From Massilia aurea (GTDB lineage Bacteria; Pseudomonadota; Gammaproteobacteria; Burkholderiales; Burkholderiaceae_D), in assembly GCF_024753205.1 (NCBI RefSeq), contig NZ_JANUGZ010000003.1, positions 868,001 through 932,000 of the forward strand: a DNA stretch of 64,000 nt, read 5' to 3'. Under the pieces are notes generated by a model. The model saw only the letters and a list, made by a program, of their open reading frames with translations, had not been told where the DNA came from and made no database searches. This document shows, piece after piece, positions 9,969 through 20,942 of this stretch; the stretch's first letter is position 1, and each line of letters begins with the position of its first letter. Both the position numbers and the translations under genes were made by a program.

Positions 9969-10011
9969 ATTGGATGACGCTGAAGGCCATCGGCGCTTCA
10001 GCCAAACCCGC

Positions 10012-11160
10012 TCAGCGGCTGGTACGCGTTCCCACCACTTCGATCACGACGCGGCGATTCTTGGCGCGTCCTTCGGCCGTGGCATTGTCCGCGATCGGCT
10101 GCGTTTCGCCCTTGCCCTCGGTGTACAGGCGGGCCTGGTCCAGACCTTTCGACACCAGGTAGGCCTTGACGGCATCGGCGCGGCGCAGCGACAGTTTCTG
10201 GTTGTACGCGTCCGAGCCGACCGAGTCGGTATGACCCACAGCAATCATGACTTCGGTATCCATGCCCTGCAGCTTGCTCATCAGGTCGTCCAGCCCTGCC
10301 TTGCCCTCAGGCTTGACCACCGCCCGGTCGAAGTCGAACAGCGCTTCGGCCGCAAACGACACCTTCTCCGACACGGGCTGCGGCGCCGGCTGCACGACTG
10401 GCGCCACAGGTTGTACTTCCGGCTGCATGACCACCGGCTCCGGTGCCGGGATCGGGCGGGCCGCAGGCCGGCCGAACGCACGGATCAGGCTGATCGACGC
10501 CAGGTCCATTTCGCCGCGGTTGCCCAGCGGGTCACGCAGACGATAGCGTTCGATCTCGCCGCGCACTGCCCAGGCATCGTTGATCTGGTATTGCAGACCG
10601 AGGCCGACCTTGGCCTGGAACTTTTCTTCTTTCTCGGGATTCGGGGCAGTCACGCCATTGAGCCGGTTGCCCGAAAAATGCGCCGTCGAGCGTCCATACT
10701 GACCACCGACGCGTGCCAGCGCCGACAGGCGCGGGGTCAGCGGCAGATAACCGATCAGGTCGAGGTTGACGCCGCGAAAGCTCGTCTCGCCGCGCAGGTT
10801 GCCGTTGCCAGATGTGGTGGCCTGAAAGCCGAACTTGCCGATGTCAAAGTACCCGGCCTCGACCGCGAAGTAGCGGTTGAACTTCTTGCCGACGAATACC
10901 TTATAGCCAAGATCACGCTGGTCGGTCGTAAACGACTCGAGGCTGGCGCCGTTGGAGGTCAGGCTGCGCGCGATGCGCTCGTCGTCGATCTTGGCACGGC
11001 CCTGGCCCAGGCCGGCACCGGCATACCAAGCGCTGTCGGCCCAGTCGGGATCGATGATATCGCTGTTGACGGTGCTCCGGTCCTGGCCCGCCGCGCTGGC
11101 GGCGTTGATGCCAGCGCCGGCAAGGACGGCGCAGGCGAGCAGTGTGAGTGTATTTTTCAT
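10012..11160 (-). CDS. OmpA-family outer membrane protein with N-terminal beta-barrel
   Basis: This 382-residue protein has a signal peptide ending INAASA-AGQ and an eight-strand OmpA-type barrel (SAWYAGAGLGQGRAKI, LGYKVFVGKKFNRYFAVEAGYFD, VNLDLIGYLPL, FQAKVGLGLQYQI). A Pro/Val/Gln linker near residues 225-255 leads to the peptidoglycan-binding OmpA_C domain (LFDFDRAVVKPEG, VGHTDSVGSDAYNQKLSLRRA, GKGETQPIADN, AKNRRVVIEV). It should bridge the outer membrane and the cell wall. It starts 17 bases after the stop of the DUF3494 lipoprotein gene on the same strand, so the two are probably co-transcribed. Confidence 0.9.
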   Translation of the reverse strand: MKNTLTLLACAVLAGAGINAASAAGQDRSTVNSDIIDPDWADSAWYAGAGLGQGRAKIDDERIARSLTSNGASLESFTTDQRDLGYKVFVGKKFNRYFAVEAGYFDIGKFGFQATTSGNGNLRGETSFRGVNLDLIGYLPLTPRLSALARVGGQYGRSTAHFSGNRLNGVTAPNPEKEEKFQAKVGLGLQYQINDAWAVRGEIERYRLRDPLGNRGEMDLASISLIRAFGRPAARPIPAPEPVVMQPEVQPVAPVVQPAPQPVSEKVSFAAEALFDFDRAVVKPEGKAGLDDLMSKLQGMDTEVMIAVGHTDSVGSDAYNQKLSLRRADAVKAYLVSKGLDQARLYTEGKGETQPIADNATAEGRAKNRRVVIEVVGTRTSR

Positions 11161-11177
11161 GATGGGTTCCGGACCGG

Positions 11178-13004
11178 TTATTTGGTGATGCGGTTATTGA
11201 GCAGCGTGACGGCGACGCCCGAGAGGACGCGGCCATTGAGCAGCGTGGCGTTGTCACCCACGGTGATCGCGGCAGCCTGCCCCAGAACCGTTCCCTTGAA
11301 GGTGCTGTTCGCGGCCACGGTGGTTGCGCCCACAGGCACCCACGTGACGTCGTTGGCCGTGGCGCCGTTGATGAGTTCCACTTCCGAGTTTGCCGCCGTA
11401 TCGAGCGTCTGCGCGGTGCGGAAGATATACACACCAGCACCATTCAGCGTCAGTTTTCCGGTGATGTTGATCTTGCCAGCGTAGCAATACACACCAGGCG
11501 TGAGCACCAGGCTGCCGAAGTCGACGTCGCCTGCAAAAGTAAGCGTGCACAGTCGGCTGTTGGCATCGACGATGGCCAGTTGAAGGTCGTTCAGCGCGGT
11601 CTGCAGAATTGCACCCGACTGGTAGTTCGTGAAACCGGGCGCGACGACCGGCGCAGTGGTTTGCGACGGCGAACCGACGTCGCCGGTGATGAGCGTGGTG
11701 CCGCCCGAATTATTGGTCAGCGCGGTACCGGCCAGCACGCCGAACGTCGCTGCAGAGCGCAGGTTGACGGAAGCAACCGGCGGCGCGGGCACAACGGGTA
11801 CCACGGGCACAACTGGCACAACAGGCAACACGGTCAGATTGGCCGTGCCCGATGCGCCGTCCAGTGCTGCGGTCAGGACCACATTGCCGGCGGACACGCC
11901 AGTGGCGATGCCGGTAGGCAGCACGGTAGCGATCGCCGTCGAAGACGATGTCCAGCTGACGGCCGTGGTAACGATGGCGCTCGTGTTGTTCGAGTAGAAG
12001 GCCGTGGCGACGAATGGCATGCTGCCGTTGACGACGACGGTGCCAATCTCCGGTGTAACGACGAGTCGGGAGATCGTCACGCCAGGCAGCACGGCGCCGT
12101 TCAGCGTGGTGGCGCTCGCCGTGGCCGACCTGCCGCTGAAGCTGGCGGTAATGACCGACGTACCCGGCGCGACGCCGGTGATCACGCCACTGGCGGCGAC
12201 GGCGACCTGCGCCGTGCTGGACGAAACATACGTGCTCGCGCCTGTGACATCGACGACCGAGCCATCCGAATAGCCTGCCAATGCGGTCAGCTGGGCAGTG
12301 GCGCCAACGGCGAAGCTGTTCGCGGCAGGCGTGAGGCCCAGCGAGACCAGCGTCGCCGGCAGGACCGTCAGCGTGGCGTTGCCTGTGAGGCCGCCGGACG
12401 ATGCGCTGATGACCGAGGTCCCCTGCGCCTTGCCCAGCGCCAGACCGGTGCCGGCCACGACCGACGCCACATTCGTGGAGGCCGAGCTGAAGGTCGATAC
12501 TGCACTGATGTCGCGCGTCGTGTTGTCACTGAACGTGCCAAGCGCGACGAACTGCTGGGTATTGCCGATATTGATCGACGGATTCACCGGAGCGACGGCA
12601 AGCGATACCAGCCGCGCGGGCAGGACCGTCAGAGTTGCCGAGCCGCTCTTGCCTTCAAAGGCAGCGGTGATCACCGAAGTGCCGGCAGCAACGCCGATAG
12701 CCATACCGCGCGCTGCATCGACCGTGCCAGCCGCCGGCGTGGCCGAGGTCCAGGCCGAAAGCAGCGTGATATCACGCGCCGAACCGTCGGAATAGGCGGC
12801 CGTGGCCGTAAATTGTTGGGTTGCACCGATTGCCACCGACGCGGTCGTTGGCGACACCGCCACGCTGACCAGACTTGTCGCCGGCAATCCCAGGACCGGA
12901 TCGCGTCCCTGGTCACCGCCGCCACAGCCTGTGACAAGCACGGCGCTCATCAGGCCGAGGCCGCACAAGAGGCGTTTCATGGAGCGTCTCACGGTTTGTA
13001 TCAT
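11178..13004 (-). CDS. Ice-binding-type (DUF3494) lipoprotein with four bacterial Ig-like (Big2) repeats
   Basis: This 608-residue exported protein has a lipoprotein signal (LLCGLGLMSAVLVTGC, Cys near residue 27). Four Big2 repeats of about 86 residues follow, each opening with a LVSLAVxP-type strand and closing with GTSVITA...SGxATLTVLPA (roughly 43-128, 130-216, 217-302, 308-391). A Val-Val-Pro tandem linker then leads to a C-terminal DUF3494 domain (about 410-605: SAATFGVLAGTALTNNSGGT, ITGDVGSPS, LTPGVYCYAGKINITGKLTLNG, TTVAANSTFKGTVLGQ). DUF3494 includes characterised ice-binding proteins and adhesin tips. AGGA lies six bases before the ATG at 13004; an ATG at 12980 is an alternative. Ice binding is inferred from the family, not shown here. 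Confidence 0.88.
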   Translation of the reverse strand: MIQTVRRSMKRLLCGLGLMSAVLVTGCGGGDQGRDPVLGLPATSLVSVAVSPTTASVAIGATQQFTATAAYSDGSARDITLLSAWTSATPAAGTVDAARGMAIGVAAGTSVITAAFEGKSGSATLTVLPARLVSLAVAPVNPSINIGNTQQFVALGTFSDNTTRDISAVSTFSSASTNVASVVAGTGLALGKAQGTSVISASSGGLTGNATLTVLPATLVSLGLTPAANSFAVGATAQLTALAGYSDGSVVDVTGASTYVSSSTAQVAVAASGVITGVAPGTSVITASFSGRSATASATTLNGAVLPGVTISRLVVTPEIGTVVVNGSMPFVATAFYSNNTSAIVTTAVSWTSSSTAIATVLPTGIATGVSAGNVVLTAALDGASGTANLTVLPVVPVVPVVPVVPAPPVASVNLRSAATFGVLAGTALTNNSGGTTLITGDVGSPSQTTAPVVAPGFTNYQSGAILQTALNDLQLAIVDANSRLCTLTFAGDVDFGSLVLTPGVYCYAGKINITGKLTLNGAGVYIFRTAQTLDTAANSEVELINGATANDVTWVPVGATTVAANSTFKGTVLGQAAAITVGDNATLLNGRVLSGVAVTLLNNRITK

Positions 13005-13337
13005 ATGTATTCCTGTTCGAGAAAATTTCCGGAGCTGCTCTGCATGGGCTCATGCACGAGGACGGAAACTGCGGCGGCGCTTGCGATGCAAAGACGCGAA
13101 CCGGAACCGACTATCTGTTGTAAAGTTGGTGAGAACCGTGCGGTAGCGCGCTTATGCACAGCAATAGTTTCCCAAAAGATATATCCACTTGGAATCGTTA
13201 TTCTGTGTTAGCGCGCGGGAGAGGATGTCACCTGCCGGAAGGCACGGTGCCTTCAATGGGCGAAAGATGGTTAGCAGACGACGTTATCTGGCAGAAGCAG
13301 CAACCCTGGTCTGCCGCTTCTTTTGATTGACAGGCGG
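13005..13337. other. 333-bp region upstream of the DUF3494 gene
   Basis: This is relatively AT-rich non-coding DNA that must hold the promoter of the DUF3494-OmpA pair, but I could not pick a clear -35/-10 pair. It contains a short perfect hairpin (GAAGGCAC/GTGCCTTC, 13238-13254) and an imperfect GAAGCGGCA/TGCTGCTTC hairpin (about 13297-13323) soon after the stop of the next gene, which might act as its terminator. Confidence 0.4.
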
Positions 13338-13742
13338 TCACACTCCCGGCGCATCCACCAGCAGGTCGGGCTGCAGTGCGCGAATACGCAACTCGGTGAA
13401 ATAGCCACCGGCCTCGTTATAGCGTAGGTAGTGGCGGCTGCATTTGGTGCAGCGTGCCACGCTACAGCGGTTAGTTGGATAAAAACGCGGCGCGATGGGC
13501 GCGTCCGGGCTGTCGTAGCGGGTGCCGGCCGGGTGGTATTCGGCAAAGGTCGGCTCGTCGTACGGATCATCGAGCAGGGTGCCGACCTCTTCGAAGCAGT
13601 CCAGCTCCAGGGTCAACGGCTGCGCGGTCCAGGCTTGCAAGGGCGTGATGGTGCAGCTGCATGCCTGCGTCACGGCCGCCGATGCCTGGGCCTGGCGCAT
13701 CAGCAATGGGAAATCCACTGTCAGCTGGTTGTTCAAGGACAT
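13338..13742 (-). CDS. Small conserved protein of unknown function with cysteine cluster
   Basis: This is a 134-residue cytoplasmic protein. The N-terminal half is plain; the C-terminal half contains YPTNRCSVARCTKCSRHYLRYNEAGGYFTELRIRAL, with three cysteines (CxxxxCxxC) that could contribute to a zinc ribbon. I recognise similar short proteins from related Oxalobacteraceae but know no function. The start at 13742 (MSLNNQLTVDF) was chosen over an in-frame ATG at 13805 because the extra 21 residues overlap a hairpin and look non-coding. No strong ribosome binding site is visible. Confidence 0.65.
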   Translation of the reverse strand: MSLNNQLTVDFPLLMRQAQASAAVTQACSCTITPLQAWTAQPLTLELDCFEEVGTLLDDPYDEPTFAEYHPAGTRYDSPDAPIAPRFYPTNRCSVARCTKCSRHYLRYNEAGGYFTELRIRALQPDLLVDAPGV

Positions 13743-13770
13743 ATCGGTTCTTTCATCGATCGTCGGGTGC

Positions 13771-13791
13771 GAAGGCGATTTCATCGCCTTC
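13771..13791. other. perfect nine-bp hairpin upstream of the small cysteine-cluster gene
   Basis: GAAGGCGAT and ATCGCCTTC pair around TTC, 29 bases before the ATG at 13742. It could be a leader hairpin or an upstream terminator; no T-run follows. Confidence 0.5.
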
Positions 13792-14033
13792 ACGCAGCCT
13801 GCCATGGCATCCTACCCTGCCCCGCCCGTGGCGTCACCCAGGGACCTTCGTCTCCATTTCTTCCCGGGTCCTCAGCGCTGCCATCGGACAATCTGCGTTA
13901 TGCTCGCCTGTTCGACAGTTCAAGCAGAAGCCACGATGCATATTTACCCAACGTTTTCTGCGGACAGCACGCCCTGTCCGCACCACCCCCCGGTATGCCC
14001 AAGCGGCATGGCAATCCTGACCGGGAGTGTCTG

Positions 14034-15161
14034 ATGTTTCATCTGATGTTCAGCCTTCCCTGCCTGCTGGTCCTGGTGCGCTGGCTCTGGCCGCTGCCGT
14101 TGCCCACGAAATCCAAAGTCGCCAGCGCCGTCGTGCTGGTGCTGGTCTCGCAATACCACCTGTGGTCGCGTCTGTCGTCCGGCAGCGTGTTCTCGCCCGA
14201 ATTCCCGAAGGGCCTGATCATCCTGTTCAACTGGGGCTTCGGCGCGATCCTGCTGCTGGCCGTGTTCCAGCTGCTGGTCGATGCCGGCGCGCTGATCGCG
14301 ATGGCGATCCGGCGCCGCCGCGTGGCGATTGCACCGCGCGTGCGCTACGGCATCGCCATCGCCGCTGCGCTGCTGGCCGCCCTGGGCGTGAACCAGGCAA
14401 TCAAGTCGCCGTCGCTCGAAGACGTGCTGATCGAGGTGAAGAACCTGCCGCACGAATTCGACGGCTACCAGGTCGTGCACCTGACCGACCTGCACATCAG
14501 CCGCCTGTTCGACGCGCCGTGGACGCGCAAGGTCGTCGCCGACGCCAATGCGCTGGACGCCGACCTGATCGTCATTACCGGCGACCTGATCGACGGCAAT
14601 ATCGCGCACCGCGAACGCGACGTGGCGCCACTGCGCGACCTGCGCGCACCGGATGGCGTCTGGGTCATTCCTGGCAACCACGAGTACTTTTTCGGCCACA
14701 AGGCGTGGATGGCGTATTTCGCGGGGCTCAACATGACGCCGCTGGACAACAGCCATACCGTTCTCAAGCGCGGCGCCGGGCAGCTGGTATTGGCCGGTGT
14801 CAACGACGTGACCGCCCCGCAGACCGGCGCGGCGCCGCCCGACGTCGATGCCGCCTTGCGCGGCGCACCGACCGGTGCACCAGTGATCCTGCTCGACCAC
14901 CAGCCGCGCAATGCCCGCCACGCCGCCAGCCGCGGCGTCGCGCTGCAACTATCCGGCCACACCCATGGCGGAATGATCGTCGGACTCGATCGGGTGGTGG
15001 CGCGCGCCAACAATGGCTTCGTCTCGGGCCGCTATAACGTCGACGGGATGACGCTGTACCTGAACAATGGCACCGCATTGTGGCCGGGTTTCGCGCTGCG
15101 CCTGGGCGTACCGTCCGAGCTGACCCGGATCACGCTGCGGCGTCAGACGGCGCGTTCATGA
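14034..15161 (+). CDS. Membrane-anchored metallophosphoesterase (YaeI-like)
   Basis: This 375-residue protein has about four N-terminal transmembrane segments (residues 1-125) and then a calcineurin-like phosphoesterase domain: VVHLTDLHISRLF, ITGDLIDGN, WVIPGNHEYFFG, and LSGHTHGGMIVGL, which together supply the two-metal site. Relatives act on lipid or UDP-sugar phosphates, but the substrate cannot be told from sequence. The ATG at 14034 is preceded by GGGAG (14023-14027). The 3' end overlaps the convergent GNAT gene by six bases. Confidence 0.87.
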   Translation: MFHLMFSLPCLLVLVRWLWPLPLPTKSKVASAVVLVLVSQYHLWSRLSSGSVFSPEFPKGLIILFNWGFGAILLLAVFQLLVDAGALIAMAIRRRRVAIAPRVRYGIAIAAALLAALGVNQAIKSPSLEDVLIEVKNLPHEFDGYQVVHLTDLHISRLFDAPWTRKVVADANALDADLIVITGDLIDGNIAHRERDVAPLRDLRAPDGVWVIPGNHEYFFGHKAWMAYFAGLNMTPLDNSHTVLKRGAGQLVLAGVNDVTAPQTGAAPPDVDAALRGAPTGAPVILLDHQPRNARHAASRGVALQLSGHTHGGMIVGLDRVVARANNGFVSGRYNVDGMTLYLNNGTALWPGFALRLGVPSELTRITLRRQTARS

Positions 15162-15680
15162 TCCTGCGATGACCAGCCGCATGCGCTGCTCGACCTGATC
15201 CGACCCCGGCCGCATCGGCTCTTGCCATCCCGTGGCAATGAACCCGGCGCGCGTGTACAAGCGCACTGCCCCATCGTTGGCGCAATTAACACCAAGCTGC
15301 ATCGCAGTGGCGCCGCGCGCCCGCGCCCAGCGCACCGCTTCGGTCAGCAAGCCCGCAGCCACACCCTGCCCGCGCGCTTCGGGCGCCACCCACATCTGGA
15401 ACAGGTTCACGAGGGCCGGGTCGTCGGCGTCGACCTTCGCCCAGGCCAGCCCGGCGGGTTGGCCTGCGACGTGGGCCACGAGTGGATGGTCGATGCCGGA
15501 CATGGCCGCGCGGGCCATGCGCGCCGCCCATTCTTCGGGCGGCCGCGTGGATTCAGCGGCCAGCGTGCTGCCAAAGGCGTCGGGCGCGTCTTCCAGCGCG
15601 CGCAGGCGGAGCGCGCGGTAGAGCGGCCAGGCATCGGGCGTGAAGTTGCGAATCGTGTAGCCTGCCAGTTGGTACGCCAT
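15156..15680 (-). CDS. GNAT-family N-acetyltransferase
   Basis: This 174-residue acetyl-CoA-dependent acetyltransferase has the GNAT core: YTIRNFTPDAWPLYRALRLRAL at the N-terminus, the beta-bulge strand LVNLFQMWVAPEARGQGVAAGLL (motif A, with the RGQGVA pyrophosphate loop), and motif B NDGAVRLYTRAGF followed by TGW. The substrate is not predictable. It is convergent with the metallophosphoesterase and overlaps its stop. Confidence 0.88.
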   Translation of the reverse strand: MAYQLAGYTIRNFTPDAWPLYRALRLRALEDAPDAFGSTLAAESTRPPEEWAARMARAAMSGIDHPLVAHVAGQPAGLAWAKVDADDPALVNLFQMWVAPEARGQGVAAGLLTEAVRWARARGATAMQLGVNCANDGAVRLYTRAGFIATGWQEPMRPGSDQVEQRMRLVIAGS

Positions 15681-15739
15681 GCACGTGCTCCTGTTGGTCG
15701 TTGGAGGACGATTCTAGCAAGCAATTCTAGCGTTGTGGC

Positions 15740-16453
15740 TCAATCCTGTTCCCACTCTTCTAGCTTGCGCTTGCGTGCGCGGCCGACCTCGATCCGGTTG
15801 CGGGTCGTGAAGGCAATCAGCCGCGCCACGACCACCGCCAGGTACATCAAACCGACCAGCATCTCAACACTGGCCAGCGCCCGCGCCGGTGGCGTCAGCG
15901 GAATCACGTCGCCGATGCCCGTGCTCGACAGCAGCGCAAAGCTCAGGTAATTGAGTTCGGTCCAGGTACGCGGGGCGCCTGCGTTGACGGCGGCGGCGAA
16001 CGTGCCGGGCTGGACTTCCTGCAGCAGGATGTACATGTGCGTGAAGGCCCAGGCCAGCAGCGTGAACGTGGCGCCGGCCGCGAACAGCTCGTCGGTCGTG
16101 GCCCGTTCGTCTTCCATCATGTAGGCGATCAGACTGCCGGCCGCGTAGAAGTAGAACAGCGCCTCCAGCCCCGAGGACCAGGCCAGCAGGTGGTTATAGC
16201 CGAGCAGGATCTGCGCCAGCAGCAGGACGATGATCGGCACCGCCAGTGCCCAGCTCACGCGCACCTCGCCAGGCGTGCGCCGCACCATGCGGATGGCAAA
16301 CGCCAGCACCACGATGCCGAAGCAGTTGAACGCCACCTGGCCGGCCCGGGTGCCTTCGATGAACGGATAGGACAGCATGCCGAGCAGCTGCACCAGCAGC
16401 AGGATAGCGGACGGATGGCGGCGGGTGTGGATGAACAGGCGCGGAGAGATCAT
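15740..16453 (-). CDS. Two-pore-domain-type potassium channel family protein (Ion_trans_2)
   Basis: This 237-residue membrane protein has about six hydrophobic segments; the last two flank a pore loop with the selectivity-filter-like sequence LSSTGIGDVIPLTPPARAL, a variant of the classical TVGYGD. The chain ends in a basic/acidic tail (RARKRKLEEWEQD). The start at ATG 16453 excludes an upstream open frame that only mirrors thiE. It lies 38 bases after the thiE stop on the same strand and may be read from the thiamine transcript. Ion selectivity is unproven. Confidence 0.75.
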   Translation of the reverse strand: MISPRLFIHTRRHPSAILLLVQLLGMLSYPFIEGTRAGQVAFNCFGIVVLAFAIRMVRRTPGEVRVSWALAVPIIVLLLAQILLGYNHLLAWSSGLEALFYFYAAGSLIAYMMEDERATTDELFAAGATFTLLAWAFTHMYILLQEVQPGTFAAAVNAGAPRTWTELNYLSFALLSSTGIGDVIPLTPPARALASVEMLVGLMYLAVVVARLIAFTTRNRIEVGRARKRKLEEWEQD

Positions 16454-16491
16454 GGTGGCAGGACAAAGTCGTAAGTACTGCCATTGTAGGT

Positions 16492-17106
16492 TCAGCCGGC
16501 CGAAAACAGGCTCCCGAATGCGTGCGCGGCCGTGTGCGGATCGGCCGCACCGTAGACGCTCGTGATCGCCGCGACCATGTCGGCGCCCCGCGCGACCAGC
16601 GGCGCGGCGTTGGCCGGCGTCATGCCGCCGATGACGACCAGGGGCAGTGTGAACTCGGCGCGTGCCTGGTCGAGCAGCTCTGGTGGCGTCACGAACGTGT
16701 ATTGTTTGACCGGTGATGGATAGAAGCCGCCAAAGGCTAGATAGCTGGCGCTGGCGTCGCGCGCAGCGCGCGCCAGCGCCAGCTCGCCGTAGCACGAGGC
16801 GCCGACGATCTTGGCCGGGCCCAGCAGCGCGCGGGCAGCGGCGATGGCCCCATCGGTATGGCCCAGGTGCACGCCATCGGCGTCGATCGCCTGGCACAGG
16901 TCGGGATGGTCGTTGATGACGAGCGGGCAGCCGTGGCGGCGGCACAGCGCCAGCAGCGCGGTCGCCTGCTCGAGGCGCAGCAGCGCGCTCGCGTCCTTGT
17001 GCCGGTATTGCACCAGCGCGGCGCCGGCGCGCAGTGCGGCGTCGGTGGCGGCGAGCAGCCGGTCGGTGTCGTTCCAGTTCGGTGTGACGAGATACAGGCC
17101 TTGCAT
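16492..17106 (-). CDS. thiE: Thiamine-phosphate synthase
   Basis: This enzyme joins HMP pyrophosphate and the thiazole phosphate to form thiamine phosphate. The 204-residue TIM barrel shows VQYRHKDAS, PLVINDH, DGVHLGHTDG, SCYG, YLAFGGFYPSPVKQ and VVIGGMTPANAAPLVARGADMVAAITSVY, which line the phosphate and pyrimidine sites. The ATG at 17106 has GGAG five bases upstream. It is the last recognised gene of the thi operon. Confidence 0.93.
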   Translation of the reverse strand: MQGLYLVTPNWNDTDRLLAATDAALRAGAALVQYRHKDASALLRLEQATALLALCRRHGCPLVINDHPDLCQAIDADGVHLGHTDGAIAAARALLGPAKIVGASCYGELALARAARDASASYLAFGGFYPSPVKQYTFVTPPELLDQARAEFTLPLVVIGGMTPANAAPLVARGADMVAAITSVYGAADPHTAAHAFGSLFSAG

Positions 17107-17116
17107 GGTGGCTCCT

Positions 17117-17860
17117 TCAATGGGGTTGGCACAGCCGGCGCGGAATGCGCTGGCCCGGCGCGACTGCGAACGATTGCGCCAGCGTGGCGTGCGTATAGGC
17201 CTGCGCGCGCTCGAGGGCGATGACCATCGACTCGCCCAGCGCGAGACGCGCCGCCAGCGCTGCGGCCAGCGTGCAGCCGCTGCCGTGGTACGTATCGGGC
17301 AGGCGCGGCCAGCGCCACTCGCGCAGCACCCGACCATCCTGCAGCCAGCGGTTGATGACCGTGTCGCCAGGCGCATGGCCGCCCGTAACGAGCATCTGTC
17401 TGGTGCCTGGCAGGTCCAGCGCGGCGCGCTCTGGCAGATTGGGCAGCACGATCGTCGCCAATGTCAGCAAATCGGACAAGGCGGCGCTGGCGCTGCCCCG
17501 CCCCAGCGCATCGCCATGGCCGCTGGCCAGCACCGGGTCGAGCACCACCGGCAGCTCGGGTTGCCGTGCGCGCAGGTCGCGGATGATGGCCGCGATTGCC
17601 GCGGCATTGGCCGCGTTGCCGGGGATGCCCAGCTTGAAGGCGCGGATATCGAAGGCCGCGACCAGCGGCGCGGCCTGGCGCGCGACCAGGCCGGCGTCGA
17701 CCGGGTGCGCCTCGAACACACGGTTATTGTCCTGGCAGGTCAGCGCCGTGGCCACCGGCAGCGCATGGGCGCCCTGCGCGGCAATGGCCAGGATGTCGGC
17801 CGCCAGGCCCGCGCCGCCGCCGGGATCCAGCCCGGCGAAGACCAGCACGCACGGTGTCAT
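17117..17860 (-). CDS. thiD: Hydroxymethylpyrimidine / phosphomethylpyrimidine kinase
   Basis: This enzyme phosphorylates HMP and HMP-P before coupling by ThiE. The 247-residue ribokinase-like protein starts [19 protein letters not shown] and contains [15 protein letters not shown] and the anion hole/catalytic segment [19 protein letters not shown]. It is slightly shorter than the usual 260-270 residues. It overlaps the thiG stop by four bases (ATGA). Confidence 0.93.
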   Translation of the reverse strand: MTPCVLVFAGLDPGGGAGLAADILAIAAQGAHALPVATALTCQDNNRVFEAHPVDAGLVARQAAPLVAAFDIRAFKLGIPGNAANAAAIAAIIRDLRARQPELPVVLDPVLASGHGDALGRGSASAALSDLLTLATIVLPNLPERAALDLPGTRQMLVTGGHAPGDTVINRWLQDGRVLREWRWPRLPDTYHGSGCTLAAALAARLALGESMVIALERAQAYTHATLAQSFAVAPGQRIPRRLCQPH

Positions 17861-18711
17861 GCGGCGAGGTTATCGATGACGTCAGGTGTGACGTCGCCCG
17901 TGATCCTGCCCTCGACCGGCGACGATGGCGAGGCCGCGAACCGCTTCGGCATGCGCCCCGCCAGATAGGCGTCGCGCCCGGCCAGCACCGCATGCTTCAT
18001 CGCGCGCGCCATGCGCACCGGGTCGCGCGCGCCGGCAATCGCGGTGTTCATCAGCACGCCATCGCAGCCGAGTTCCATCGCGATCGCGGCATCCGACGCC
18101 GTGCCCACACCGGCATCGACCAGCACCGGCACCGTGGCCTGCTCGATGATCAGCTGCAGGTTCCACGGATTGAGAATGCCCATCCCCGAGCCGATCAGCG
18201 ACGCCAGCGGCATCACGGCCACGCAGCCGATCTCTTGCAGGATGCGGGCCTGGATCGGATCGTCGCTGCAGTAGACCATCACGTCGAAGCCGTCGCGCAC
18301 CAGCGTTTCGGCGGCCTTGAGTGTCTCGGGCATGTGCGGGAACAGCGTCGTGGCGTCCCCCAGCACCTCGAGCTTGACGAGATTGCGCCCGCCCAGCAGC
18401 TCGCGCGCCATCTGCAGCGTGTAGACCGCATCCTTGGCATTGAAACAGCCGGCCGTGTTGGGCAGGATAGTGAACTCCGACGGCGGCAGCACGTCGAGCA
18501 AGCTGGGCGCGTTCGCGTCCTGGCCGATGTTGACGCGGCGGATCGCCACCGTGACGATCTCGGCGCCGGCCGCCAGCGTGGCCTCGCGCGTTTGCGCCAG
18601 GTCGCGGTATTTGCCGCTGCCAACCAGCAAGCGCGAACGGTAGGCGCGTCCGGCGATGGTGAGTACATCCGGTTGCCCGTCTGGTTTCATGTTTTCGTTC
18701 ATGACATTCAT
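17857..18711 (-). CDS. thiG: Thiazole synthase
   Basis: ThiG builds the thiazole ring of thiamine from DXP, dehydroglycine and ThiS thiocarboxylate. The 284-residue TIM barrel carries the family sequences [58 protein letters not shown] and [29 protein letters not shown]. The ATG at 18711 has AAGGAG six bases upstream. It is between thiS and thiD in one operon. Confidence 0.95.
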   Translation of the reverse strand: MNVMNENMKPDGQPDVLTIAGRAYRSRLLVGSGKYRDLAQTREATLAAGAEIVTVAIRRVNIGQDANAPSLLDVLPPSEFTILPNTAGCFNAKDAVYTLQMARELLGGRNLVKLEVLGDATTLFPHMPETLKAAETLVRDGFDVMVYCSDDPIQARILQEIGCVAVMPLASLIGSGMGILNPWNLQLIIEQATVPVLVDAGVGTASDAAIAMELGCDGVLMNTAIAGARDPVRMARAMKHAVLAGRDAYLAGRMPKRFAASPSSPVEGRITGDVTPDVIDNLAA

Positions 18712-18722
18712 CCTGTTCTCCT

Positions 18723-18926
18723 TTAGCCGCCACCGATGGCGCGTACGATATCGACCCGGTCCTGCGCCTGCAGGCGGCGCGTCGGCCACTGCTGGCGCGG
18801 CACCACCTCGCGGTTGACGGCCAGCGCCATCCCCTGCCCGCTCAGGTCCAGCTGCTCGAGCAGGCCGGCGAGCGTCTGGCCCGGCGACACGCCGCACGGC
18901 GCGCCGTTGACTTCGATCGATGTCAT
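18723..18926 (-). CDS. thiS: Sulfur carrier protein ThiS
   Basis: This 67-residue ubiquitin-like protein ends in Gly-Gly-Gly (VRAIGGG), the C-terminus that is converted to a thiocarboxylate to give sulfur to the thiazole. The start [10 protein letters not shown] and the [12 protein letters not shown] strand are typical. It lies directly after the thiC stop and before thiG. No ThiF/ThiO gene is in the cluster, so adenylation and dehydroglycine supply must come from elsewhere. Confidence 0.93.
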   Translation of the reverse strand: MTSIEVNGAPCGVSPGQTLAGLLEQLDLSGQGMALAVNREVVPRQQWPTRRLQAQDRVDIVRAIGGG

Positions 18927-20888
<1,962 letters not shown>

Positions 20889-20942
20889 TTACCGGGTGCG
20901 GCGAGGTCGGGCGCAATGTGCGCACGCTTGCGGCGAATCGGC

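Noticed and set aside
11580-13211. 543-codon plus-strand frame opposite the DUF3494 gene
   Set aside because: Arg/Gly/Asp-rich shadow; the minus-strand product has clear Big2 and DUF3494 domains.
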